From Selaginella moellendorffii (taxonomy: Eukaryota > Streptophyta > Lycopodiopsida > Selaginellales > Selaginellaceae): a stretch of 64,000 bases of DNA. The stretch spans positions 751,160-815,159 of the forward strand of contig NW_003314287.1 in the NCBI RefSeq assembly GCF_000143415.4. The letters are read 5' to 3'. Positions 43,788-54,758 of this stretch are shown one piece after another; position 1 is the first letter of the stretch; each line of letters begins with the position of its first letter. Made by a program: the position numbers and the translations under genes. Under the pieces are notes generated by a model that was not told the origin of the DNA, did no database searches, and worked only from the letters and a program-made list of their open reading frames with translations.

Positions 43788-46700
43788 ATGGCCTTCAGGG
43801 TTGGGGAAAAGGTTTACATTTTGAATGGTGGGAAGAGAGTTGCAAAAGGGACCCTTGTGTCTATGGATCAGAACTTTGTTATACACTGTCAAAGGCTTGG
43901 GGAAGGCAATGCTGCTGTATCAGTAGAGACTGTCTTCGATGGGAATGTGGTCGCTATTGAACGAGGAGAGATGGTCGTTGGGGTAAATGTTGTTGTTGCC
44001 TTGAAAAATCTGCAGAAGAAAGCAAATGTTGGGGACAGCGCAAGTGCAACGCATGTTCCCTCCGTGGATCTTAAGAACCGTGCTACATGGATTCAGGCAA
44101 AGGTGTTTCTAAACAACCCCGAGGGGGAGGTGGTAGCTGAGGGCTTAGCCACAGTTGTCGATCCAAGAGATGCGGTTGCTAATCAAGAATTGGGCTGGGA
44201 CGATATTGGAGTTGCGATTTTAGAGGTTGTTGACACAGAAGAAAACAGTCTGACTATTGGAAGCATTGTGCGGTGGAAATTGAGGCATTTAGTGTTTGAG
44301 AATGTGAAGGATTCACAATCAAACACCACTACAACTGATGACAGAACATCTCTTCATGGGAAAAGAAAGTATACCTTCCTACAGCACAGCCAAAGGGATC
44401 TGAGCAACGAACCGAAAAGGCAGAAAATGGCGATGGAGGTTCGAATGGTCTCGACAGTTGCTTGTTGCAAGAGGAGGTGCTGTCAACATGCTGATTGGGA
44501 TGCTATTGAAGAGGAGAGAGCAAGATACAAGACATTGTCCTGGAAGGCAGCTCGCAATTTTGTGTATGAGGCATTACGGTCATCTGTTGATGCTTCAGAA
44601 CATCAGGTGGGGGGCATGGTCTTCCAGAGGGGTTTGGTCTGCATGAAGGCATGGAGAATCATTTATGGAGTCCCTCGAAGCACATTCTACAGAATCAAAA
44701 CTGAGTTCGAGGAACAAAGGGTTCAACAGGCAATCCATGGGAACGATGGTACGCACAAAACCAGGGGTCATGTTGTATATGGAGAGGCAATCTTCAAGAG
44801 GTTTGTCGAGACATGTAGCGAGCAGCAACCACATAAAACCCGCCTCTTGGAAGATGGAACACGAGACACCCAACGAGTTCTCCCTTCCATGTATACCAAG
44901 GGGGCCATATTGGAAGATGTGAATCGGGAACTCCAGAGTAATGGCTATAGGAAGCTGAGCCAATCTAGATTTAGTAGATTGTGGAGCAACAGATTCAGGG
45001 ATGTGAGTATAGGAAAGTACTCCAGCTTTTCAAAGTGTGACGAGTGCACTGCTATCAAAATGGCTTTGTCGAAGAATTCTTGCCATGCTTAAGAGCGAGA
45101 GACGTTAGTTAGAAGGCGGCTCGACCACAACATCGAGCAGAGAAGCTGCAGGACTGCATATTATCATAACAGGATTCTCTCCATGGAGAGACCTGACTCT
45201 TACCTCTGCATCATCCACGACAAAATGGACCAGAAAAAGACGTGCTTACCTCGACTCAATCCTGCCCCCAAGGCAATCTCTTCATCCATGCAGCTGCCTG
45301 TGTCTCTGTTTGGCATAATCGCTCATGGGCATGGTGCCCAGAACTATGGGAACTTCTTTGTACCTTTATGGGGTGGCGGGGGTGCAAACATGATGATTGC
45401 GTCCCTAGCAAAACACTTAAGGTCTCTGCAAAGTGTGCAGACTGAGCTGAACGGCCAACCCTTGCATAAGGCCCTTGTCGATCGAACCGCATACAGGGTT
45501 CAGCTAGAGGAGGAGCAAAGGCTTGCAGTATCGCGTGGGGCCCCATGCCATCCTAGTGAATATGTTGGCCGTCAGATTGTAGGGTTATCACGTGAGGCCT
45601 CATGCCATTCCGACGAGGCTGGTCGCCCGGTGAATGCACAGCCTCATCCAAACGAAGCAGAATCTCAAGGAAGTTCTTGCGGCCGATGTGGCCTTCCACC
45701 CCATCTTCTGCTCCAAATAGACAATGCTGGCAGTGAGAACAAAAACATGTACGTCTTCGCGTGCTTGGCAATGCTTGTTGCCAAAGGCATATTTCAAACG
45801 GTTACACTTGGCTTTCTCATGGTTGGGCACACTCATGAAGACGTCGATGCCATGTACAGTCACCTGGCAGAGTCCCTCCAGCGATCCAATGTCCTCACCC
45901 TCCCACAACTCTACGATGAATTCCAAAATTGCATCAAAGGCACTGTTGAAGCTGCACTTGTGACAGAGGTTCCAGACTTTAAGGGGTTTGTAAGAGGCTA
46001 CATCAGGGATGGATCCGAAACGCTGATTGGCCACTCCAAGCCTCTTCAGTTTCATTTCAGCATGCATGATGGTGCTCCAGTGATGAGGTACAAGATGAGA
46101 GAATGGGACACAGTGTGGCTGCCAGTGGATGGCATTGAACTCTTCAAGAGAGATCCCATAACTGGGGAACCCATGATTCCTCAGGGTTCCCCATGGCCGA
46201 TGCACCCGGATGGACTCAAAGACCAGGAAAGTATAGTGGCCGGGATTAGACAGCATATTGCCTTCTGGAAGAGGGGGTTGGTGTTTGGTGGAGAATCCTA
46301 TTTTAAGAGGTGCAAGCCTTTGCTCAAATACTGGGAGAAGATTATATCTGCTATCCAAAATGGACCGGTTGTATATGAAGAATTGGAAGAGTCCTTTTGG
46401 CCAGTACCCAGAGCACCAGATAGTAGCGGAACAATGTCCTCTGGAAATGCAATGACAGATAACGATGTTGAGGATCACTATTGTGGGCCGAGGAACAAGA
46501 AGCCAGATTCAGCATTCAATCCAGTACAGGTCTGCAAAGGAATGGTCGTGCTTGTCAGACCCAGTAATAAAAAACAAATGATATGGGTGGGGCGCTGCAT
46601 CACTGATGCAGAGGAGGATGCGGAAACTAACTCCTTCAATGTAACTGTGGAGTGGTTCAAGCCAAGTTCCGGATATACGAAGGATTGCCTAGAAAAGAGA

Positions 46701-46856
46701 TGGGTACTGAATCCAAGGGATCCCAGCATGAGCATATCGGTGGATAATGTTGTGCATGGTTGGATGCGGAAGCAAAGTGCCACCATCACCTTGCCAGACC
46801 ATGCAAGAGATGCAGCAAGAGCATTCATAACCCGGGTTCAAGGTGAGATTCATTAA
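43788..46856 (+). pseudogene. DUF7869-type DDE-like transposase, one in-frame stop
   Basis: A single 1,023-codon frame broken only by TAA at 45,090-45,092 (after KNSCHA); the frame before (434 codons) and after (from 45,093) is the same. The N-terminal part has beta-rich repeats (RVGEKVYILNGGKRVAKG, GVNVVVALKN). A middle part has a helix-turn-helix-like segment (WRIIYGVPRSTFYRIK) and FSKCDECTAIK. The C-terminal part has the three acidic blocks expected of an RNase H-fold DDE enzyme: IIHDKMD (Asp codon 45,219), LLLQIDNAGSENKN (45,720) and GHTHEDVDAMY (Glu codon 45,837). The IDN.GSENKN and GHTHEDVD blocks resemble DUF7869 proteins (from memory). It probably mobilises the 13-kb element. Two palindrome copies (45,530 and 45,587) are translated in frame just before the second Asp block. 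Confidence 0.8.
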
Positions 46857-47516
46857 TATTCCTTTACTAAGTTTCTAATGTATTTTATTTCAAGGTGAAC
46901 AATCCGAATCTGAATCAAAGGAGGCGTGATGGCATGTGGCCCTTTGCACTAGTATATCTTAATACCGGTCTGAGAAATAGAATGGCATGTGCCCTCAGGC
47001 CTTTTACTAAATCACCTTTGAAAGAAATGCAAGCCTCTATGTCGTAAAAAAAAGGTACTAGAGAAATTCCTTAATAATATGAATGTTATTTAGTTTCATG
47101 AAAATACACTAAGGGTCAAATGAGTTAAATGACTTCTCCAGACTAGCAATGCCTCTTGCTACACCTTCACAATTAGATTCTTTAGAAAAAGATAACATTG
47201 AATAATATCTAAATGTTCTCACCATTAAGTTATATGTCTGGCTAATAGGAATGACGTTCATCTTGGAAAGCTCACCACACGCTCAATGAACAAACAAATA
47301 GTGTGTGCGCGCATGCCATCGCTCTTCTTTAGCTTCAGATTCGGCTTGTTCACCTTGACAATGAGATTTATTATACAACCAGATGGACTCAATCTGGACA
47401 CAAAGTCACCGCACTAGTCACCCCAGATATGTCTAGCCCCTGGACAAAAAACATATAATTTCACGTCATTTTCAAATACTTGAAAATTTGTACCTAGTCC
47501 CATTTTACTGAATAAA
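46857..47516. other. Non-coding right subterminal region
   Basis: AT-rich, without a gene. It holds degenerate palindrome copies at 46,929 and 46,982 and a half copy near 47,310. A repeat of the TIR-proximal block (TCCCACTTT / TCCCATTTTACTG) occurs just inside the right end. Confidence 0.6.
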
Positions 47517-47540
47517 TCCCACTTTAACGAAATAGAGCTT
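47517..47540 (-). repeat. Right terminal inverted repeat
   Basis: Reverse complement of the left repeat over 24 bases without mismatch; followed by the CATT duplication at 47,541-47,544. Confidence 0.95.
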
Positions 47541-47544
47541 CATT

Positions 47545-48171
47545 CGGAGGAACGTAAGTTGCGCGGATCCTCGCCTTCATCATTTCCCAAGTGGCCACCG
47601 GTCCTTCGTTGGCCTCTGTTGTTCTCCACCAAGACTTGGCATTATCTGCCAAGTATGGTTTTGCACATGGGACCTTCTCCGAGCTCGGTAATCGCAACGC
47701 TCGGAAGTAGTCCTCCATATCGTAAAACCAATCCTCCACCACCTTATAGTCGTTCACTCCCTTGAAGACCGGTGGGGGCTTTGGTTTGTACTTAGGAACT
47801 GCTTGAGGGACTGATTCCACTTCGGTTTGTTCGACCTTGTCTGGTTTTGCCTCAGTCCCTGCCGATGGGTCCGCACCTTCTGCGCTGCCAACATCCGCAG
47901 TCTTTCGCTTTTTCTTCTGCTTCTCATCACGCTTTAACTTGCACACGAGAGTCTCTAGCAGGGCATTGGTCTGCGCCAATTGTCCTTCTAGAACGTCCAA
48001 TCGAGCCTTGGACGACCAAACCTCGCCACCGGACTCCTGTTTGGAAGTTTCCTCACTGGAGTCCTCCTCATGCAAGGATTCCTCATCCATAGCCTCTTGT
48101 TCGACTGGAGGCTCCAGCTCTGGCGGAGGTTCTGTCTCCGCTTGGGTTCGCTTACGCCTTGCCTTTGCCAT
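47545..48171 (-). pseudogene. Family 2 gag, 5' part (split by DNA transposon)
   Basis: An open frame from MAKARRKRTQAETEPP through an acidic/Ser-rich region, a basic stretch (KRDEKQKKKRKT) and the retrotransposon capsid block (DYKVVEDWFYDMEDYF, NAKSWWRTTEANEGPV, IRATYVPPN), then broken at YVPPN/A by the 13-kb insertion. The rest of the gene continues at 34,579 on the other side. Confidence 0.88.
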
Positions 48172-48229
48172 CTCCCAGCAATCCGCCTCTATCCTTCGCT
48201 AGAACTGAGGAAGAGGCTCCGATACCAAA

Positions 48230-49387
48230 TTATAAGCCACAAATTTTTCCTTTCCAATTTGCTAGCTTACCTCGTCTATCCGACCAACTCTGCTTTGGCT
48301 TGTGCTAAGTTCCCTCGCCAAGGTTCTCGCCTATGGTACCAGCTCCTACTTGGTCCTACTTGGTTTCAGCTACTTACTGCACGAGCAACGGAGTGTTAGC
48401 CATCCATCTACGGATTCCCAAATCTCTCCCAATCCCCCTCCCCGGGTTAGACTAGACTTAAGGTTCGGCTACACTCCCCGCAGGCACAAGCAGCCAAGCA
48501 CACCAAGCCTCCAGATTCCTAACACCCCTTGGTACCACAAGACTTGATCATGGGACCCTCTAAATCCCAAGCCTTGGGTGCAGCACTTGCTTCGGGACAT
48601 CGGGGCGAAACACCATGGCCTAACAGCCCGGTATGGGTACCTCTACCCCCCCTCTTCCATCCCGAAGGGAAGGCCCAAGCCCCCGGAAGGGCGAGGACCA
48701 ATGAGCCACAAGGTACTCAAGTGGGGCACCACTCCACCTGAGCCGGGAGCACCGCAGTCGGTTTCCCTTTCGGGAGTGGGAGCTGCTCTTGAGCACTTCC
48801 TTGGATGGCCCCTCCGGCACCAGCTAAGTCCATGCTCACTCCCACCCAAGGCCCCTCGGTCCCAGTCTCAACCTCAAGTCGATTTGGAAGCCCAACTAGA
48901 GAGTCCCTTCAAAACTGGTTCCTGGACCTCACTATCCCTACTATACTTTTGGAACCTGCAGCCCCCCCCCCCCCTGGGAGACGCACGCTTTGGGCTTTCA
49001 CCCCTTGACCCGTATTAGTATTTGGACTTAGTCTCTGGCTCGATCTCGGACCCGATTTCAAATCCGATTTCGGATTCGGTCTCGGACTCGATCTCGGACT
49101 CGATCTCGGACCCGATCTCGGACCCGACCTCGGACTCGACCTCGGACTCGGTCTCGGACCCGATTTCGGATCTCGGACTCCGTCTCAAACTCGGTCTCGA
49201 ACTCGGACTCGAACTCTGTCCCCGAGTCGGTCTCGGACTCGATTCCAGACTCTATCCCGAACTCGGTCCTAGAGTTGGTCTTGGACTCGATCCTTGACTT
49301 GGTCCCATCTGATGAACTCTTTGTCATTTCGGTCAAGCTTTTGGGAATCCTTTAGCCTACGACATCTCGGGGAGTCGGTTCCTTACA
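48230..49387 (-). repeat. Family 2 5' LTR
   Basis: Near-identical to 28,859-30,034, with a shorter C-run (about 48,961-48,974) and fewer simple-sequence units. Followed on the minus strand by primer-site sequence TTTGGTATCGG. The high similarity of the two LTRs implies a fairly recent insertion. Confidence 0.88.
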
Positions 49388-50638
49388 CTCATATGACTCC
49401 TAGTTTCTTGGAAGAATCTCTGTTCAAGTACTTCCATTATAGCAGCATTTAACAAGATGTTATTGACACCAAGTCCTCCACCTAAAAAATGGAGGACACC
49501 AATTTAGAAAATACTGACAGTGTTGATACGTGTGGCCAACCTCATCACACACTCAATAGTGAACATCATAACCATGATCATGTCCTCATCCTTGTCTTTG
49601 AATATGAGTAACAACAACATTAACTTGTGATAGTTAGCATGTATGAGTGTTTGTTGGTTTTGCCGCATTCATTCTATTCTGTTGATTGTTGCTATAGTTG
49701 GTTTCTATAGATTAGATATTATTTCCTTTGGGTGATATATTTGATAAAATTAGATATTATTTCTTTTGGGTGATACATTTGTAAGTATATTGTTTGCCAA
49801 TCAATGATACTTTGTGCTCTTTTAGTTGTCTTTTGTAAGTTGTTTCGCATGCTATCTAAATGCTTTGATAGTTATATATTATTATTGAGTTTTCTTAGTG
49901 ATACACTTGCTATTGAATTTTGTTGGATAGTAAATTCTAGATTTTCCAACTATGGTGATCTTAGTGGTTCTTGTACTTTAATACTTGTTTATCGAATAAT
50001 AACTTACTTGGAATACTTTTGTGTTCTAAATTAAGCTTTATTCACTAATAAATAAGTCTCTAATAAATCATTGTTTATGACTTTGATATTGTCCATCTAT
50101 TAATCTTTGAGTTTAGGCCAGTATAGGTAGACTGACTTTGGCACTTTGTGTGCATGGTGAAATCTCTAATCATGGGGTAGCTACTATCAACTAATCACAT
50201 CACCCACCTCTCTGTCGATGTTCCTTATTCCGTTAAAAGGGCGTGACCATGTAAACAACTCTAACTACCTATTTATAGTAGTTTATCTAAATCTTATCAA
50301 CAGGTTTAGTTTCTTTACTCAAGAGGGTTAGGGCCTCTGACTTCTCTCTCTATATCCCTGCAGGTAGGGGCATATCACACTTTTATAAGCTGGGTGACAT
50401 CCAAAGCAGCAAGGGTGGCTAACTCCGTTAGTCATTTCCTTGTCAACAATAGCTGAAAGGTGTCTGAGCTAATAGTGCATCCGCGTTATACAAAGAGGTT
50501 ACCTCCTAACTCATTTAAGTTGGTGTATTTTGCACATAGTGTGATCACTATGAACTTTTTCTAGAGTTGTTTCCTTGTCGGTGGTCTAAACTCAAGTATC
50601 CATCGATGAGGATGTCAATCTTCCCTAAGGGGAGAGAG
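49388..50638 (+). mobile_element. Family 1 internal 3' remnant and polypurine tract
   Basis: No coding motif remains. 50,450-50,638 (GGTGTCTGAG, AACTCATTTAAGT, ACTCAAGTATCCATCGATGAGGATGTCAATCTTCCC in blocks) matches the reverse complement of 54,383-54,560 beside the 3' LTR of the minus-strand family 1 element. It ends AAGGGGAGAGAG, a typical polypurine tract, directly before TGTCACAG of the LTR. Confidence 0.7.
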
Positions 50639-50639
50639 T

Positions 50640-50647
50640 GTCACAGT
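50640..50647. repeat. 8-bp target duplication of hAT element (left)
   Basis: GTCACAGT, repeated exactly at 53,296-53,303. Eight-base duplications are diagnostic of hAT insertion. Confidence 0.92.
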
Positions 50648-53295
50648 CATGGTTGGTCCCGACTGTTCCGAACGCCGACCGGCCGACCACCCGACCATGG
50701 TTATCGACTGGCTGTGAAAATGCCGAACGACCGAACGGTTCACAAAATTTTTTTGAAAAAAAAAAACAGTTTTAGTAAAACCACATTAATAAAAGTAGGA
50801 AAACCAAAGTATTAAACCAAACCAAACCAAACCAAACCAAAGCATTAGACCAAACCAAACCAACTACTACTCATCTTCTTTAACATCTTCGGCAAGTCCC
50901 TCGACATCTCCGGCATCTTCCTCAACAATCATATCTTCATTTGGAAGATCTTCATCGGCTAAATCTTCTATACCAAGAGATTCAAGCCTAGCTTGCATCT
51001 CTACAATCCTCATCCATTGTGGTTCGATTGCAATTGTGTCGAAATTGATCTCTAGGAACTTCATTCCTTCACTTTTAATATGATCCACCACTCTGGTGTT
51101 ACTGTGTACATAAACCAACTTCTTCAAGTTCTCTAGAAGCAAGTGATTGCGTCGTTTGGTTTGGATCAAGTTCCAACTACTCCAATTTTGCTCACATGGA
51201 GAAGAGCACACTCCTTGGCTCAACATACGAAGTGCTAACTTCCTGAGCTCATGCATCTCATATCCATAAGATTCCCACCAAGACACTGGGAATTTCCTTT
51301 TTGCTTTGCTCTTCGGCAAATCCCGATTGATAGCTCTTCCAATTCCTCATCGAAACATATTGAATTGCTCATCTAACTTCTCTTCTAGCTGAGTGTCCCC
51401 ACAGCAATAGAGTGATAAATAATCCATCCAATCAATACTTACCTCAGCATCCAAGTCTTGCGCAAGGTATGAAGGATTCAAAGCATGTGCAGCGCTGTGC
51501 ATAGAGCTATGCATCATAAACCATCGAGCTCTCCGTCTATGTTGGTCTTCAACCAAGACACACTTAATTGCATCAATTTTATCCACATCAAGCTTGCCAT
51601 CTTGAGCTGCAAGCTCCAATCCTTCAATCATACGATACATTGCTTCATAAATTAATCCTGTTGTTGCGCCCTCACGATCGGCAAGACTTAACACCTTCAA
51701 AATAGGAGCTACCATAACCAATCAAGTAGAAGCATTCTTTCAAAATTCATCATTGAAAATTGTTGTACGAACATCTTTGGCATCCTTTGTGTTATACCAC
51801 TTCGACAATTCAAATTCTGCACTCACTATGAATTGTTGAAGGCTGGAGCTGGCTGACCATAAGAAAGATGTAAACGAATCGAGTCTTCACAGGCTTCATG
51901 AGTTCTCTAGAGCAGAACTTTCGAAATAAAGCAAGTAACATCGGCTTCTCAGTTATGAACTTCACGATCTTCTCACAGTCATTTACGATCTTAGACACCC
52001 AATCAAACTTCCCAATATCCTCCAATAACAAGTCCAAAACATGGCACACGCATCGATTGTGTAAGATAAAGGGGAATTCTTCTCTCATATGTTCCCCCAT
52101 CGATACACAATTCGAAGCATTATCAATGATGACTTGAACAACATTTTCAACACTAACATCCAAAATGATGGGTCTAAGTTGCTCCCAAAGCCAAAGACCA
52201 GTCTTCTCTTCTCCTTTGGTGTCAACACCCTGCCAAAATACTAAGCCATGGATAGAGGTAACTATGAAATTTATGAATGATCTACTCTTTATATCAGACC
52301 ATCCATCAATCACTATTGTACATCCAAACCGAGCCCATCCATCATGAAAGAGAGTTAACTTCTCCTTGATTAAAGTATAGTGACGAGTGAGTTGAATAGT
52401 ACGAGGCTTCTTGTAACCAAGAATCCTCGATGCAACACTAGGTCCAGCACTATAAGCAGCTGCAATCATCGCATGAAAATATGGGCTTTTCACAACATTA
52501 AATGGTATAGCATTCAAGAAAATGAACTTTGATATCGCATCATCTAAGTTCATGTTTCTTTCATCATCAAGCATTTCCTCAATATTGCCATCTTGCATTC
52601 ACTTTCGACCAGCAGATGATCCCTCATGACCTATAGAAGCACTCATAGGCTGAGATTGACTAGCACTTTATGTACTAGCTCCAGAAGCAGATGCCCCATC
52701 AAAATGCCTACTCTGTAGATTTGCTGCAGAAGGTAAAGACAAAGGGGCATTTGCGATTTGCTCCACAAACATTTAGTGAGCTTGGTTCTGAACATGAAGA
52801 GGAACGTTTGAAGCACTACATGCTTTAATATCATGCCCAGAAACTTTAGCAAGATGCGCCTTGATGCATTTCGGCGGACCACCATACATTTTACCACAAT
52901 AATTACATTTCCAAGGCTTAGCTCCTTTGCCGGAAGCATAAGGAGTGAGCTTGGTAACATGGGACCATGCCCAATCGGGCACCATCGCTCAATTGTGCCA
53001 GAATCACTATGAATCTCTACAATCAAATCTCTGGAATCACTGAATTTCCATTTTAGGGCAAAAACTTCAAGTGTTGTGGACTGGGTGATTTGATTTGCGA
53101 GGCTTCAGCACTGCTCCACGCTCAATCGAAAGCAGAGGCAGGTATGCCCGCAGCTCATGCCCTCCTCGCCGCAGCAACATCAGAAATCTAGCGCGATCAC
53201 CATTTTTTTTGCCGAATGGAATCACTGAACAGACTTGTCCGACCGCGTTCGGCGGTGGTCAGGACTTCGGCCGAACGCGGTCGGGACCAACCATG
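50648..53295 (-). mobile_element. hAT DNA transposon, 2,648 bp
   Basis: The termini are inverted repeats: CATGGTTGGTCCCGAC at the left and its exact complement at the right (16 bp), continuing less perfectly into GC-rich (CCGAACGC) subterminal repeats. Flanked by the 8-bp direct repeat GTCACAGT. Inserted at the ninth base of a family 1 LTR. It carries a broken hAT transposase on the minus strand. Confidence 0.93.
50867..53026 (-). pseudogene. hAT transposase (BED finger, DUF659, hAT dimerisation), frameshifted
   Basis: Minus-strand pieces in order: BED-type zinc finger (WKCNYCGKMYGGPPKCIKAHL, 52,985-52,773), a DUF659-type RNase H-fold core (ISKFIFLNAIPFNVV, TIVIDGWSDIKSRSF, VVQVIIDNASNCVSMG, ILHNRCVCHVLDLLLEDI; 52,598-51,810), helical insertion (51,721-51,347) and the hAT C-terminal dimerisation block (WWESYGYEMHELRKLALRMLS, CEQNWSSWNLI; 51,319-50,867) with an acidic tail. 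Stops or frameshifts at about 52,780, 52,600, 51,800 and 51,340 separate the pieces; some may be introns, but no obvious junctions were found. Probably inactive. Confidence 0.85.
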
Positions 53296-53456
53296 GTCAC
53301 AGTATCAAAAGTTACTTGTTGACTAGTCCTTTCAGATATTCTTTTTTTACTGCCATGACAGTAGGAGGTTGGTATTGCTAGTTCCTTTTATCAACCCTCT
53401 TATCCAATTGTTAGTTTACTAGGCTTAGCACTTGTACTTAGCTAAATGGATATAAG

Positions 53457-54382
53457 TGTAATGCACTTGAATTTAGAGCTAAACTCAAAGCCCGTTGTGC
53501 TACGAAACGAGGGTCTGGTACAATCCCACGAGCACCAGCTCCCCGTATCTAGCACCTGCATGCAAAATGGTGTCAAACAGTGTTTGGCACAATTTTGGCA
53601 TACCGGTGGCCTAACACGAAGAAGAGGGTACCCCACCAACTAAAGTAGTGTGGAGCTTGGGTTAGACCCAAATCAGATGCAGAACAAGAAGTGACACAGC
53701 CCAGCAAGAGCCAAACTAATGTCTTAAGTGGTTGGATATGCATTCTAACCACTATCCCTACTATACATTTGGAATCCCCCACATCCCCCCTTCCCCCCCC
53801 CCCCTAAGGAACACACACTTTGGGCTTTCACCCCAAGCCTCCCTTAGTACCAGGAGTTAATCTTTGAGATAATCTCAAAACTTACTAAATATAGAATGTC
53901 TCTAGATTGTGAATTTGGACATGGGATGAACACCATTATGTTCAAGACAATCTCTACACTCCATAGATATACCAAATAAGCAAACCTAGACATTTTCTAT
54001 AAATAGCACTTAAGCCCGAAATGAGATTAACCCAAACGGCATGATAGCGAGGGTGTTTAGCAGACATGGTAAGCTATCATTTAAAAAATATTGAGGGACT
54101 AGTCTCAACATTGCAGGGGTTCCCAACACTAGCAAACGTAAGCCAACAACATAAGTTTTTCATCAACATGTCAAGTATGCTTGACTTAATGACAACTTAG
54201 GATTTCCTTCCTTAGTGCCCTTTCGGTCTAAGTGCACATATGCTGACTAGTTTCTCAACTACCTTGGGTGGAGACCATAAACGAAACTAGTAGTACCGAC
54301 CTTCTATTGTCGTGGCAGTAAGGAAAGAGTGTTTATAAAGATTGGCTGACAAGTATCTTTTGATATCTGAAGTCACATTTGC
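53457..54382 (-). repeat. Family 1 3' LTR of minus-strand element
   Basis: On the minus strand it runs from TGTCGCAAATGTGAC to GTGCATTACA. It contains a C-rich run (about 53,790-53,803) and the CACCCCAAGCCTCCCTTAGTA block. It matches 59,569-60,488 with scattered substitutions. Confidence 0.88.
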
Positions 54383-54758
54383 GACACTCTCCCCCCTTTG
54401 GGGAAGATCGACGTCCTCGTTGATACATACCCGAGTCTAGCAAATTGTCAAGGAAATAAATCTGAAAGTTAATGGAAAGCACATTATATGGGAAACACAC
54501 CGACTTAAATGAGTTATGGAACGACCTCTCCTCTACGTCCAAAGACGTTAAAACTCAGACACCCTCTGGTTACTAACGGAGTTAGCCACCCTTGCTACTC
54601 CGAGTACCACTCAGCTTACAAAGGAATGATACACCCCTGCCTGCAAGGACATAGGGAGAAGGCCAGAGGCTCAACTTCCCCTAAGCAAGAAATCAACCCC
54701 ATCGAGAAGACTTAGACAACTATTATAAACTGGCAGAGTAAGTATTCCTAAGAGGTTC

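Larger units (their letters stand above)
34970..47003. repeat. Interspersed 22-bp palindrome family (half-site ATGGCRTGWGG), about 20 copies
   Basis: Copies seen: 34,970-34,991; 36,045-36,066; 36,120-36,141; 37,747-37,768; 37,938-37,959; 38,079-38,100; 39,578-39,599; 40,852-40,873; 40,912-40,933; 40,989-41,010; 41,768-41,789; 42,696-42,720; 43,311-43,332; 43,409-43,430; 43,525-43,546; 43,623-43,644; 43,693-43,714; 45,530-45,551; 45,587-45,608; degenerate at 46,929 and 46,982; half copies near 34,690, 35,018, 35,220, 41,705, 42,627 and 47,310. Perfect forms (43,409; 36,120) are exact palindromes centred on GG/CC or GA/TC; others differ mostly at one or two mirror positions. Copies lie in introns, upstream of the transposase, in spacers and in coding frames. 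I saw none outside the 13-kb element. They may be transposase binding sites, RNA hairpins or mobile mini-units. Confidence 0.92.
34584..47540. mobile_element. 12,957-bp TIR DNA transposon with passenger genes, CATT target duplication
   Basis: The two ends are a 24-bp perfect inverted repeat (34,584-34,607 and 47,517-47,540) starting AAGCTCTATTTCGTT. Flanking CATT duplications and an empty site in the second gag copy prove insertion into gag. Contents left to right: HAD phosphatase-like gene (minus), an LTR-like simple-sequence block, a large ParB-like gene (minus), a 2.5-kb non-coding segment with minisatellites, and a DDE-like DUF7869-type gene (plus). About 20 copies of a 22-bp palindrome are spread through it and were not seen outside. 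A 4-bp duplication is a trait of Sola-type elements (known), and DUF7869-like proteins are plausible Sola-like transposases, but this assignment is inference; KDZ elements are the main alternative. Confidence 0.9.
27951..49387 (-). mobile_element. Family 2 gypsy (chromovirus) material in tandem, minus strand
   Basis: Read on the minus strand: LTR (49,387-48,230), primer site, gag start (48,171-47,545), [DNA transposon 47,540-34,584], rest of gag and pol (34,579-30,439), LTR (30,034-28,859), then a second primer site and a second gag start (28,800-27,951) truncated at 27,951. Two element copies therefore share the middle LTR, the usual product of unequal recombination between LTR elements. Both LTRs end near a TTTGGTATCGG primer site (GATACC on the plus strand). 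The left truncation prevents a target-duplication test. Confidence 0.8.

Noticed and set aside
34970-47003. Palindromic repeats interpreted as a CRISPR array
   Set aside because: Spacing is irregular (tens to thousands of bases), copies lie in introns and exons of a eukaryotic transposon, and no cas gene is present.
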